Notes: generated by a model not told the origin, from the sequence alone. Numbered from the stretch's first letter, positions 54,551 to 61,793 are shown. The stretch is 64,000 bases of DNA from a virus (IMGVR_UViG_3300036770_002019:22683-86682), one strand, 5' to 3'. A program made the numbers and translations.

Positions 54551-54927
54551 ATCAAATTCTTTAAAACATAATCAAATGCTGCACTATATGCTTCTTGTGG
54601 TGAACCATAAAAAATTTCTTTCCCGTTATAATGATTTCCAAATCTATAAGGTTTGTGGATAGAAATATAATATCCCATATCTTTACTGTCAGGAGATTTA
54701 ACTTCAATCCAAATACCATGATTAACTCTTAGCCATTCACAAACTTGCCATTGTTCTGGTGCTGAATAATATGGGTGTAAAGAGTTTTTATGAATTGTAT
54801 TACCACAATTAAAAGGCAAAGGTCTTTCATCACCTTCTTCTACACACATTTTACATTCTACATCAAATTCTTTTTCTTTAAGCCACTTAGCTTGTTCAAA
54901 GGTTACGTATGCTGGTTTTATTTCCAT
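54547..54927 (-). CDS. Hypothetical protein of the AT-rich island block
   Basis: A 126-residue protein with AYVTFEQAKWLKEKEFDVEC, then YYSAPEQWQVCEWLRVNHGI then WIEVK, then SPQEAYSAAFDYVLKNLI. This is a recurrent family of Bacteroidota phages and mobile elements as I remember it, with no known role. Several Cys residues are present (CKMCVEEGD). It follows the next gene with a 2-base spacer and belongs to a stretch with little GGG or CCC, unlike the core genome. Confidence 0.7.
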   Translation of the reverse strand: MEIKPAYVTFEQAKWLKEKEFDVECKMCVEEGDERPLPFNCGNTIHKNSLHPYYSAPEQWQVCEWLRVNHGIWIEVKSPDSKDMGYYISIHKPYRFGNHYNGKEIFYGSPQEAYSAAFDYVLKNLI

Positions 54928-54929
54928 GA

Positions 54930-55688
54930 CTATTCGTATAAATAAGTTCCTGACAAATAAGTTTTACCATTGATTGTTGTGGTTTTTAATCTTTGATAAG
55001 TAGATTTAGAATTCTCTACTTTTGTCCAATTTTCTTTTTCAACAATATCTGCTGACATTAATCTACAAACTTCTTCCATTTTAGCAACAAACCATTTAGG
55101 TGTTTTAGGTTGTTTGAGGGATTGGATAATTTGTTGATAATCAGACTCTGTTAATTCTGCTGAGTTATCTGTCATACTATTCATCCACATATCAATTCCC
55201 ATATTAATAGCATTTCTCAAATCTCCTTCACTATATGCTTTAGTTGCTGCTTTTGATGCAAACTTATATCCGCAATTTACTCCAACCTCTAATACATCAA
55301 AAATGTCTTGAATAGTTATCATACCTTTACCTAAAGGATATTCGTCTTTTAAGTTTTCAAAATTAGAATAAGCAAACTTTTTAGCCTTTTCTAAAGAATA
55401 ATCTTCAACAACAATTTCAGGAAGTAAAGGTAAATCTAATTCAGGGGCATTACCTTTTGGTTGGTAGGCGATGACTTTTTGGAACTGATATACCTCCTCC
55501 ACGTCAAAACAAGTATCACAAGTTAGCCCATACCATCTTCTATGAGGCTTACTATAAGGCATATCATCAATTTCGCCTACAACAACAATTCCCACATAAC
55601 CAGGAATTAAAGCCAAATCATTTTCTTTAACTTCTTCATCAGAAACAGCTAATATATAATCAGGTGTTTCAATTATTTGTAGTTTCAT
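54930..55688 (-). CDS. Hypothetical modular protein (SDEE module)
   Basis: A 252-residue protein. The N-terminal module LQIIETPDYILAVSDEEVKE then NDLALIPGYVGIVVVG shares the SDEE(I/V)KE(G/N)D phrase with the 293-residue protein at 56129-57010. The middle has a Cys pair (LTCDTCFDVEEVY) and the C-terminal half is helical (KAKKFAYSNFENL, WFVAKMEEVCRLM). Function unknown. It is coupled to the following gene by 4 bases. Confidence 0.65.
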   Translation of the reverse strand: MKLQIIETPDYILAVSDEEVKENDLALIPGYVGIVVVGEIDDMPYSKPHRRWYGLTCDTCFDVEEVYQFQKVIAYQPKGNAPELDLPLLPEIVVEDYSLEKAKKFAYSNFENLKDEYPLGKGMITIQDIFDVLEVGVNCGYKFASKAATKAYSEGDLRNAINMGIDMWMNSMTDNSAELTESDYQQIIQSLKQPKTPKWFVAKMEEVCRLMSADIVEKENWTKVENSKSTYQRLKTTTINGKTYLSGTYLYE

Positions 55689-55876
55689 TTGATTTTTATT
55701 AATGGATAAGCGTTGATAATTAAGTCTGTGGTTATGAAATCTTTTTCAACTTCATTTTCACATGCTTCACTAGCTGCCTGCAAAGCTGCTGTTACATGGT
55801 ACTCTATAATTTCTCTAATAGCTTCTTCTGAAGCTTTTTTGCTTGTTAACCTTTCTAGTACGTCTTTAATTTCCAT
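55685..55876 (-). CDS. Small hypothetical protein
   Basis: A 63-residue protein starting MEIKDVLERLTSKKASEEAI; ATG at 55876 lies one base from the stop of the preceding gene, so the longer frame from 55900 is not needed. It is acidic and helical, with one Cys (SEACENEVEKD). It is coupled to the SDEE-module gene by 4 bases (ATGA). No family is recognised. Confidence 0.6.
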   Translation of the reverse strand: MEIKDVLERLTSKKASEEAIREIIEYHVTAALQAASEACENEVEKDFITTDLIINAYPLIKIK

Positions 55877-55877
55877 C

Positions 55878-56132
55878 TTATTTCTTTTTGAATTGTTCAA
55901 ACAATTCTTGTGTTGTATAATATTTCATATCCAAACCAATCCAGTTATTTTTAGATGCAGTTTGGAAATCTTTAATTCTAATCCATTCAGCAAATTCAAT
56001 AGCTTCATTATACATTCTTTCAGCTTGCCATTTAGCACCAGCAATGAAATGGTCGTTAATATCTAAAAATGAACTATCAAAATTAAATCTTGCATATTTT
56101 TCAGCCGCTTCTTCGATTGTTTCGTGTGTCAT
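55878..56132 (-). CDS. EEAAE-YA/GAKWQA module protein
   Basis: An 84-residue protein with HETIEEAAEKYARFN then FIAGAKWQAERMYNEAIEFA and an ending LFEQFKKK. The same order EEAAE.YA - F..GAKWQA.RMY - FEQFK forms the C-terminal third of the upstream 293-residue protein, so the two genes probably share an ancestor. The family is common in Bacteroidota phages and has no known function. The start overlaps the upstream stop as ATGA. Confidence 0.7.
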   Translation of the reverse strand: MTHETIEEAAEKYARFNFDSSFLDINDHFIAGAKWQAERMYNEAIEFAEWIRIKDFQTASKNNWIGLDMKYYTTQELFEQFKKK

Positions 56133-57010
56133 GGTGTTTGGTTTTTGAATTGTTCAAACCATTTTCTTGGCGACATTTTAAAGTCAATTACATTGTCCCC
56201 ATGACATAGATCCCCACAATGAAAGTCATTCATTAGTTTTCGGATAATAATCTCAACGTCTAAGTCGCTGTACATTCTTTTCGCTTGCCATTTAGCACCT
56301 TCTTTAAAAGATTGTTTTCTGTTTACTGAATCTATTTCTTGTTCATCTTCAATAAGGTATTGAACTGCATAATTCTCAGCAGCTTCTTCAAGCGTTTCTT
56401 GTTTAGGGTCTACTAAATGTCTAACTCTATTTTGACATCCATTTTCATCACAATAATTCATTGTGCATTTTTCTTCTGGTGTTTCACAGAAAGAATGTGT
56501 TTTAGGTAACTCGAATGCGTTAAGTTCTTCTTGTGGAATGATGATTTTGTAAGAATAATAAACACCATTTAAAGGATTAATTCTTTTAGATTTATTTGGT
56601 TCAAAATGTTGTTTAGTTTTAATCTCAACAAATTCACATTTGGAATTATTAACAAACCATTCAAGAAATTCATCATCAATAGCTTGTACACCATCTTTGA
56701 TAAGATCTTGGTCTGTTGTTAGGATGATTTTTTTGCAAGCATTTAATACTTCAGTAACTCCATCTTGAAATCTAATTATACCTATATTTGATTTAATTTC
56801 TACTACTTTATGAACTAATTCTTCAGAACATAAACACCAATCACCTTCTTTAATTTCTTCATCAGAAGTGATGTAGATGTTATGGTAAGTTCCAATAAAG
56901 TGATTATTAGAATTTGTACTTGAGTTGTCTTTCAAAAATTGTAAATTACCTCTTTTTGAAAGTAACAACCTACTTGGTCTATCTGTTGGTAGTATGAGTA
57001 TGTTTTTCAT
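56129..57010 (-). CDS. Two-module hypothetical protein (SDEE plus EEAAE-YA)
   Basis: A 293-residue protein. The N-terminal part has the SDEEIKEGDWCLCSEELVHK module; the middle has GVQAIDDEFLEWFVNNSKCE then FVEIK and a Cys-rich spacer (FCETPEEKCTMNYCDENGCQ); the C-terminus repeats the EEAAENYA - FKEGAKWQAKRMY - WFEQFK module. The gene is the first of a coupled run of AT-rich island genes. No function is known. Confidence 0.7.
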   Translation of the reverse strand: MKNILILPTDRPSRLLLSKRGNLQFLKDNSSTNSNNHFIGTYHNIYITSDEEIKEGDWCLCSEELVHKVVEIKSNIGIIRFQDGVTEVLNACKKIILTTDQDLIKDGVQAIDDEFLEWFVNNSKCEFVEIKTKQHFEPNKSKRINPLNGVYYSYKIIIPQEELNAFELPKTHSFCETPEEKCTMNYCDENGCQNRVRHLVDPKQETLEEAAENYAVQYLIEDEQEIDSVNRKQSFKEGAKWQAKRMYSDLDVEIIIRKLMNDFHCGDLCHGDNVIDFKMSPRKWFEQFKNQTP

Positions 57011-57103
57011 AACGTTTGATTTATTGGTTATAAAAAAGACAGCTCACAGGCTAAGGGTCACGTGATTTAATTCCGCGTGTGGAAACTGCCATTATTTAAT
57101 TAG

Positions 57104-57334
57104 TTACGCAGGCATAATCAGCATTATCTGAAACTTACCATTACAAGCCGCTTCTTCGGCTTCTTCAATAGTTTCGTAGCAAGGAATAAAGCCAGCAATA
57201 CCATGCAATTTTTGTTTGCGTTCTTCTCCTGTAAACGTGTCAGTGTATGCTATATCTTGGCTTAATTTAAGCACTGCATACAATACATTGTTGTTGACCT
57301 TGTCTGATTTAAAATTGTCCTGTGGTTGTTTCAT
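57104..57334 (-). CDS. Small hypothetical protein
   Basis: A 76-residue protein (MKQPQDNFKSDKVNNNVLYA then VLKLSQDIA) with an acidic C-terminal patch (CYETIEEAEEAACNGKFQIM). The ETIEEAEEAA phrase resembles the EEAAE phrase of neighbouring genes but without the rest of that module. It lies after a 93-base gap with no feature seen. Function unknown. Confidence 0.55.
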   Translation of the reverse strand: MKQPQDNFKSDKVNNNVLYAVLKLSQDIAYTDTFTGEERKQKLHGIAGFIPCYETIEEAEEAACNGKFQIMLIMPA

Positions 57335-57384
57335 ATCGCTGTGATAGGTGAATAGGGGTGCTTCTATAAGTTAGTTAGTAGCAA

Positions 57385-57639
57385 TTATTTTTTGCTACGT
57401 TCTGTGCAAAATTTACAGTTACCTTTATGACAAATACTTCTACCGCCATACACCATCGATAAAACATATTCACAACTATCTATTTCAACTATTTTATAGC
57501 TTCCGTTGTCATATTCAGTATTTGTTTTGGTGTATTGCTGTTTATTTTCTGGTATTTCACAACCGCAAAAAATGACAGCTACTAACAGCACATAAGCAAA
57601 AGCAAAGGTTCTGTGGTAAATTGATGTTTTCGTTTTCAT
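57385..57639 (-). CDS. Putative small lipoprotein
   Basis: An 84-residue protein with a basic start (KTKTSIYHRT), a hydrophobic helix (FAFAYVLLVAVIFCGC) and Cys at the lipobox position. The mature part contains SYKIVEIDSCEYVL and ends RSICHKGNCKFCTERSKK, a Cys/His cluster found in other phage proteins of this type. Phage lipoproteins often block superinfection. This role is inferred from the signal only. Confidence 0.6.
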   Translation of the reverse strand: MKTKTSIYHRTFAFAYVLLVAVIFCGCEIPENKQQYTKTNTEYDNGSYKIVEIDSCEYVLSMVYGGRSICHKGNCKFCTERSKK

Positions 57640-57717
57640 ATTATATTCTGTTTTTAAGTTAAAATTTTCGCTTCTAAATCTTTGCCTTCGCTTATCTGCA
57701 AAACATTAGCGGCAATA

Positions 57718-57927
57718 TTACTCGTGCCATTCAACATAAGTTCCGCAAGTATCGCAGCACTCTTCGTATGTTACTCTTTCGTTGACAATGTACGCTTCAC
57801 AATTAGGACAGTATGCGTCTGCTGTTTCTGATACTAATTCAGCTTGTGAAGGAATGCTGCTGCCAACATCACCTACCCGCAAGGCAGGGTTTATCGGTTT
57901 ATTGGATTTCTGTTCCTTTTTCATCAT
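57718..57927 (-). CDS. Small zinc-ribbon protein
   Basis: A 69-residue protein with a C-terminal zinc ribbon: AYCPNCEAYIVNERVTYEEC then CDTCGTYVEWHE, with two CxxC pairs. The N-terminal half is unstructured. Such phage zinc ribbons may bind nucleic acid or RNA polymerase. It is preceded by a 100-base gap that includes the GC-rich hairpin described at 57990-58024. Confidence 0.7.
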   Translation of the reverse strand: MMKKEQKSNKPINPALRVGDVGSSIPSQAELVSETADAYCPNCEAYIVNERVTYEECCDTCGTYVEWHE

Positions 57928-57989
57928 TAGTGCTATTTTAAAAGTTTGTACTATTTAATCCTGCCCTGTCGAATAGCTGAATGCCGTTA

Positions 57990-58024
57990 TATCCCCCGCG
58001 ATCTTCCCCTCGCGGTGTGGGGGT
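57990..58024. other. GC-rich hairpin in the island
   Basis: CCCCCGCGA pairs with TCGCGG plus a nearby GGGGG around an 8-base loop (CTTCCCC), allowing a bulge. No U-tract follows on the minus strand, so it is not an obvious terminator. It sits between the zinc-ribbon gene (starts 57927) and the gene ending at 58028. Confidence 0.5.
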
Positions 58025-58027
58025 GTT

Positions 58028-58234
58028 TCATGGGGTGCAATTCGGGAACTTTTCTGTAAATGCTTTAAGTATTTTAGGCAGGTCAATTTCATAAATCATT
58101 GTGTATTCCTGTTCGCCTTGTTCCTTTTGAAACCTTTGTGTTTGCCACCATTTCCATATTTCAACATCGTCAGGAAAACTACGATTAACAGCACTTTCGC
58201 GCTTATCGTCTTCAATCGGGTACGATTCGTGCAT
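58028..58234 (-). CDS. Small hypothetical protein
   Basis: A 68-residue protein (MHESYPIEDDKRESAVNRSF then VEIWKWWQTQRFQKEQG) with many Trp and acidic residues. It is the last island gene before tRNA-Arg; its start lies 23 bases from the tRNA. No family is recognised. The base composition lies between that of the island blocks and that of the core. Confidence 0.5.
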   Translation of the reverse strand: MHESYPIEDDKRESAVNRSFPDDVEIWKWWQTQRFQKEQGEQEYTMIYEIDLPKILKAFTEKFPNCTP

Positions 58235-58256
58235 TTTTTTTGTATTAAATTGTTAG

Positions 58257-58330
58257 TACCCCCAACAGGACTCGAACCTGTAACCGAGAGGATAGAAGCC
58301 TCTTGTTCTCTCCAATTGAACTATGGGGGC
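58257..58330 (-). tRNA. tRNA-Arg (TCT)
   Basis: Acceptor GCCCCCA pairs with TGGGGGT (one G-U), D arm GTTC...GAAC, anticodon stem AGAGG/CCTCT with loop CTTCTAT giving anticodon TCT, T arm ACAGG TTCGAGT CCTGT, discriminator A. CCA is not encoded. AGA is the leading Arg codon in the phage genes, so the tRNA would serve phage translation. It borders the accessory island on the right. Confidence 0.95.
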
Positions 58331-58463
58331 ATAATGCCCGTACTTTCCGAGCTGTCATAGCTTACCTTGCAGCTAACCGTGTTCCCTTATCTCCAGAGAC
58401 CAATAGCACCCGTTTATACTCTGGGTACACCGAGATGAAAGCACGATTGGGGAATCTGCTTTG
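58331..58463 (-). other. Non-coding spacer with possible stems between tRNAs
   Basis: No convincing reading frame or tRNA T-arm is seen in these 133 bases. Two potential stems are visible: CCAGAG (58393-58398) with CTCTGG (58419-58424), and AGCTG with CAGCT around 58350-58373. It may be leader or processing sequence of the tRNA transcript, or a structured RNA without known family. Confidence 0.4.
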
Positions 58464-58579
58464 TGGTCAGGACAGGATTCGAACCTGTAAACCTACTCCC
58501 CATCTTCGGTTTTTTTACTCTAATGTTTGGAGTGGGGCTAACCACATTAGAGTGCGTCTACCAATTCCGCCACCTGACC
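58464..58579 (-). tRNA. Leu-type tRNA-like gene with expanded anticodon arm
   Basis: Acceptor GGTCAGG/CCTGACC, T arm ACAGG TTCGAAT CCTGT and D arm GCG GAATTGGTAGA CGC (the Leu pattern) are all perfect and a discriminator A follows. The anticodon stem CTCTA/TAGAG closes a loop of 25 bases instead of 7, and the inner ATGT/ACAT extends the stem to 9 bp. The variable region is 29 bases with stem AAACC/GGTTT. At 116 bases it is about 30 longer than a usual tRNA-Leu. The anticodon cannot be read, so this is an intron-bearing, expanded or degraded tRNA. Confidence 0.75.
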
Positions 58580-58584
58580 GAAAT

Positions 58585-58627
58585 AACCCTGGCAGTTTCT
58601 GCTGATCAAGCAGTCTTACCAGGGGTT
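58585..58627 (-). other. Compound hairpin downstream of tRNA-like gene
   Basis: AACCCTGG pairs with CCAGG(G)GTT and encloses a second hairpin, CTGCT (58599-58603) with AGCAG (58609-58613). The whole folds into a stem with an inner arm. It lies 5 bases from the tRNA-like gene and upstream of it in the transcript, so it may be a processing or leader structure. It is not followed by a U-tract. Confidence 0.55.
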
Positions 58628-58688
58628 GTTAACACTTATGCCTTGGGCTATTCATGCCAACTATAAGACCTCAGAATTTGAGCAGTTC

Positions 58689-58940
58689 TTATGGTATGCT
58701 TCGAGGTTCATCATCTAGATTAGAATCAACAAACTCTTCTAAAACTTTCGTAGCTTCAGATATAAACAAACTTAACTCATCTGAATCATATTTCACAGAT
58801 AAAATGTTATCTAATGATTTCTGAGTCTGTCTGAGATTATATTTGAGTTGATGTTTAAATCTAGTATCTCCATGAGTTTCATCTATAAGCTCTTGCAGTA
58901 AAAGACTTACTACAAATATCTTAACTTCTAAATTCCTCAT
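58689..58940 (-). CDS. Small helical hypothetical protein
   Basis: An 83-residue helical protein (MRNLEVKIFVVSLLLQELID then ETHGDTRFKHQLK). ATG 58940 is chosen; the frame further upstream offers GTG at 58958. It overlaps the end of the Cys-rich microprotein gene by 20 bases and is the last gene of a coupled run starting at the polymerase. Function unknown. Confidence 0.6.
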   Translation of the reverse strand: MRNLEVKIFVVSLLLQELIDETHGDTRFKHQLKYNLRQTQKSLDNILSVKYDSDELSLFISEATKVLEEFVDSNLDDEPRSIP

Positions 58941-59040
58941 CTTCCCTAAATTTATCACAATGTTCTAAACATTCTGAACAAATGTCTGTGTCCTCATAAA
59001 TTAATGCTCCACAGCAATTAGATACTACTTCACTACACAT
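58921..59040 (-). CDS. Zinc-binding microprotein
   Basis: A 39-residue protein, MCSEVVSNCCGALIYEDTDI then CSECLEHCDKFREDEEFRS. The SNCCGA...D.CSEC pattern is a recurring short zinc-ribbon family in phages. The start overlaps the end of the gene at 59033 (ATG at 59040, stop of the neighbour at 59033-59035) and the 3' end overlaps the next gene, so it lies in a coupled run. The Cys pattern makes it a convincing gene despite its size. Confidence 0.75.
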   Translation of the reverse strand: MCSEVVSNCCGALIYEDTDICSECLEHCDKFREDEEFRS

Positions 59041-59518
59041 AAATAGCTTCTGCTTTGTCAGTAAATACTTCTTTTACTATTGAATTGTCAACCTCATCGA
59101 ACTTCATCATAACCTTGACAACAGCTTCAAGCGCAGGAATTACCCCTTGATGACTTGCAACTGTCTCAAATGTGTATTCGATTTCAGCCAACTCATCAAT
59201 AGTAAACCCTGTAGTATTTACTAAAGCTTGTATTTGTAGTTGATGTTCTAAGCTGTAAATTGATAAGTCATTTCTTGTTTGTCCATTTTCCCCTGTAATA
59301 AATAAATTATTCCAAGCTGTAAACTCTACAGGACCGTATGGAGTCATAAACATATAGTTGTCTGCAGTTACAAAACCATCTCTTACGGAAAGTTTAATAC
59401 CACACGCAGCGGCAATAAGATTACCAACAGCACAAGCTGCACATGTACCATTAAGAAGTGTGTTTGAATTTAAGCTATCCAAGAAAATGTCAATAGCTCT
59501 TTGAACTCTTTCTGTCAT
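59033..59518 (-). CDS. Conserved hypothetical protein
   Basis: A 161-residue protein beginning ERVQRAIDIFLDSLNSNTLL then NGTCAACAVGNLIAAACG, with a CAAC pair, and further blocks GFTIDELAEIEYTFE. Proteins of this style (VQRAIDIFLD...GTC.ACAVGN) are found in Bacteroidota phages as far as I recall, without assigned function. The stop codon is TAG, followed at once by TGA. It lies downstream of the DNA polymerase and a 49-residue gene. Confidence 0.7.
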   Translation of the reverse strand: MTERVQRAIDIFLDSLNSNTLLNGTCAACAVGNLIAAACGIKLSVRDGFVTADNYMFMTPYGPVEFTAWNNLFITGENGQTRNDLSIYSLEHQLQIQALVNTTGFTIDELAEIEYTFETVASHQGVIPALEAVVKVMMKFDEVDNSIVKEVFTDKAEAIYV

Positions 59519-59536
59519 TGTAATTAGTGTTAATTG

Positions 59537-59686
59537 TTAAAAACCTTGTTCTCTTTGATATGCATCCACAACAGTAGTTAGCATTGATTGCATAGTTGCC
59601 GGATCTGCAAGCAAACCCGTTTCTTCTGAGAGTGATAAATACATGTAAATGTCTATCATCACCTCTTTTAAAGTTACTTCTCCCAT
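59537..59686 (-). CDS. Small hypothetical protein after DNA polymerase
   Basis: A 49-residue acidic protein, MGEVTLKEVMIDIYMYLSLS then EETGLLADPATMQSMLTTVV and DAYQREQGF. The ATG (59684-59686) overlaps the end of the polymerase gene by 13 bases, and the next gene starts 19 bases downstream of its stop. The overlap pattern supports a coupled real gene. No family is recognised. Confidence 0.55.
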   Translation of the reverse strand: MGEVTLKEVMIDIYMYLSLSEETGLLADPATMQSMLTTVVDAYQREQGF

Positions 59687-61551
59687 GTTTTTGAGATGTT
59701 TGTGTCTGCTTTAAGCAAACCGTTAGTTATTATTTCATTTGCTGCTTCCTCCATTAGTTGAGTCATTTTAAGTTTCCATTCTTCTGCTATTTCAGTTAGA
59801 CAGATAGTATCAATTTGATCATGCACAGTCATGACTAACTTTACCCTATTTTTATACTTAGATTCAATTTCATCGAATATAAGATTGAGTGCAAGTTTAG
59901 TCATATCAGCACTAGCTCCTTGAATAGGGGTATTTTTAGATTGTCGTTCAATTTGAGATAAATCTGCAGGAGCAGTGTTATATCTATCCCAAGCACTGAA
60001 CCATCTTCTACGTTTAAACGGTTTAAATGTGCGTATATACCCATGCTGTTTCCCAAACCTCCCAAGCATTTCTAAGAATGCTTTGATACTTGGGAAAGCT
60101 TTAAAGTATTTCTCAATTAGCTCTGATGCATCATTGATTTTGATATCAAGAGTATCTGCAAGTTTGTGTGGACCCATACCATAAGCCAACCCAAAGTTAA
60201 TAGACTTAACTTGAGTCCTTAGCTTTTTGTGTTTAGGGCAATCACACTTTTGCTTAGACAATTGGTAAGCACAATCATTCTCAGCTGCTAGTGTCCACTC
60301 ATCTTGAAACACAAGTTCAGCACATACTGAATGAAGATCTTGATTGTTTTCAAGAGCATGTAAAAACACAGGATCTTTAGAACCATATGCAATTACGTTA
60401 AGCTCCTGAGAACTATAATCTGAGGATACAAATACCCAACCTTCAGGAGCAATAAAACAGTTCCTGTATTTGTTGTCAGCAGGTATCTGCTGCATGTTAG
60501 GTTCACTCGAAGATACTCTCCCTGTATCAAGAATCTGTTGAAAGTTTGTATGTACTTTGTTATCACACGATACAAACTTGAAAAAATTACTTCCATAAGC
60601 ATTAGATAATTTAGATTTTTCTTTGTAAGCTATGTATGAGTTAATGATATCATGCTTACGTCTGTACTTGTACAAATTCTTCCCATTAACATCTTCAAGA
60701 CTTGGGATTAAGAGTTTGAATAGTTTAAGAACTTGAGTTGGGGAATCCCAGTTAATGTTAGTTTTCCTTGTCTCTTCTTCAAACATATTCATTTGAACAG
60801 GTTGATGATATTTACTCAGCTTCTGATTAGCTAATACAAGAGAATCAAGGTGAAGTTGTGCTTCTTCTGCTTCACGAGTATTAATCAACGCTAAATCTGT
60901 CCATCTATCCCTATCAATATTTAATCCTTCATATTCAATCTCTGAAAAAACAACTACTGCTTTGTTCTCTAAACTAACTACCTCTTCTAATTCATAGTTA
61001 GATATTTGAGGTAATTGTTTAAGCATTATTTCAATGAGATATTCAACATCCTTAGCCCCATAATTAATTTGCTGATCTGAAAATGGTTGCCCATTCAAGT
61101 TAACAAATTGATTACGAGTATCTTTATTGAGAGTTATGTTTAGATATCTATTAACTAGTTTATCTAGACCATAACCATAATTATCTTTCCCACAATGTAA
61201 TATTTTCTCAACTAAATAAGTATCATAAATGTTACGAGTACTGATATTACCCCAATGCTTAATAAACTTGTAATCAAATTTAGCATTGTGAAATATTTTG
61301 ATAATGTCTTTTGACTCAAATACTTCTCTTAGAGGTTCAATGTTAATGTGTCTCGCATCAATAACAAACTGAGTATCCTTATCCCCAATCTGAAGCATCA
61401 ATAGCTTCTTACATGTGAAATCAAATCCTTCAGTTTCTGTATCTACAGCTAGAACTTGTTTAGTTTTGCAGTAATCAGCACATTCCTGAATTGTGCAAGT
61501 TTCAAATGTTTGAACTATTGATTGAGTCGTCGATATGAATTTGATTGGCAT
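59674..61551 (-). CDS. Family A DNA polymerase with 3'-5' exonuclease
   Basis: A 625-residue replicative polymerase without a 5' nuclease domain. The proofreading domain shows DTET (Asp37, Glu39), HNAKFDYKFI (88-97) and NYGAKDVEYL (163-172). The polymerase domain shows motif A VFVSSDYSSQELN (Asp378), motif B KSINFGLAYGMGPH (449-462) and motif C MTVHDQID (His577, Asp578). Between A and B is a Cys/His cluster (CDCPKHKK, with Cys427 nearby) that might bind zinc. The 5' exonuclease function would come from the separate gene at 39078. It follows a 67-residue gene with a 50-base overlap. Confidence 0.95.
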   Translation of the reverse strand: MPIKFISTTQSIVQTFETCTIQECADYCKTKQVLAVDTETEGFDFTCKKLLMLQIGDKDTQFVIDARHINIEPLREVFESKDIIKIFHNAKFDYKFIKHWGNISTRNIYDTYLVEKILHCGKDNYGYGLDKLVNRYLNITLNKDTRNQFVNLNGQPFSDQQINYGAKDVEYLIEIMLKQLPQISNYELEEVVSLENKAVVVFSEIEYEGLNIDRDRWTDLALINTREAEEAQLHLDSLVLANQKLSKYHQPVQMNMFEEETRKTNINWDSPTQVLKLFKLLIPSLEDVNGKNLYKYRRKHDIINSYIAYKEKSKLSNAYGSNFFKFVSCDNKVHTNFQQILDTGRVSSSEPNMQQIPADNKYRNCFIAPEGWVFVSSDYSSQELNVIAYGSKDPVFLHALENNQDLHSVCAELVFQDEWTLAAENDCAYQLSKQKCDCPKHKKLRTQVKSINFGLAYGMGPHKLADTLDIKINDASELIEKYFKAFPSIKAFLEMLGRFGKQHGYIRTFKPFKRRRWFSAWDRYNTAPADLSQIERQSKNTPIQGASADMTKLALNLIFDEIESKYKNRVKLVMTVHDQIDTICLTEIAEEWKLKMTQLMEEAANEIITNGLLKADTNISKTWEK

Positions 61552-61705
61552 AATCTATAATAGCTTTTGCTTTGGCGGTGTGTATTAGATTGCTGTCAAA
61601 GATAAAATGTTCTTCCTCAGCATCCAAAGCTTGTTTATAACTATGTTCTAATTCTTGTATACGATTTTGCTGCATGAGCATGTATACATATTTCATTTGC
61701 CCCAT
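61502..61705 (-). CDS. Small hypothetical protein before DNA polymerase
   Basis: A 67-residue protein (MGQMKYVYMLMQQNRIQELE then HSYKQALDAEEEHFIFDSN) that is helical and Gln/Glu-rich. It overlaps the polymerase start by 50 bases, an unusually long coupling. It lies just after a pseudoknot-like element (61730-61793) in the transcript, so its expression and that of the polymerase may be controlled there. Confidence 0.6.
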   Translation of the reverse strand: MGQMKYVYMLMQQNRIQELEHSYKQALDAEEEHFIFDSNLIHTAKAKAIIDYANQIHIDDSINSSNI

Positions 61706-61729
61706 TATTGTAATATTTGAAATTAAAAT

Positions 61730-61793
61730 GAAAGCTCACCATCTGCCGTGCACAGACAATGAGCTTTCCCCTACAAACAGTTATGATGCACGG
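61730..61793 (-). ncRNA. Pseudoknot-like RNA element before the polymerase unit
   Basis: GAAAGCTCA (61730-61738) pairs with TGAGCTTTC (61760-61768), 9 bp. The loop contains CCGTGCA (61746-61752), which pairs with TGCACGG (61787-61793), 7 bp. Stems cross, so the fold is an H-type pseudoknot on either strand. It fills the 99-base gap between the 190-residue gene and the polymerase unit. It could be a 3'-end barrier to decay, a terminator or a translational control element. Confidence 0.7.

Noticed and set aside
57990-58024. GC-rich hairpin as an intrinsic terminator
   Set aside because: No U-tract follows on the minus strand, and the stem needs a bulge; it is listed only as a hairpin.
58331-58463. 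A further tRNA between tRNA-Arg and the Leu-type gene
   Set aside because: No T-arm with TTCGA/TTCAA loop or 7-bp acceptor was found on either strand.
58118-58605. Plus-strand frames across the tRNA genes (58118-58360 and 58303-58605)
   Set aside because: They read through tRNA-Arg and the tRNA-Leu-like gene and give the GLEPVT-type sequence known as a translation artefact of tRNA genes.
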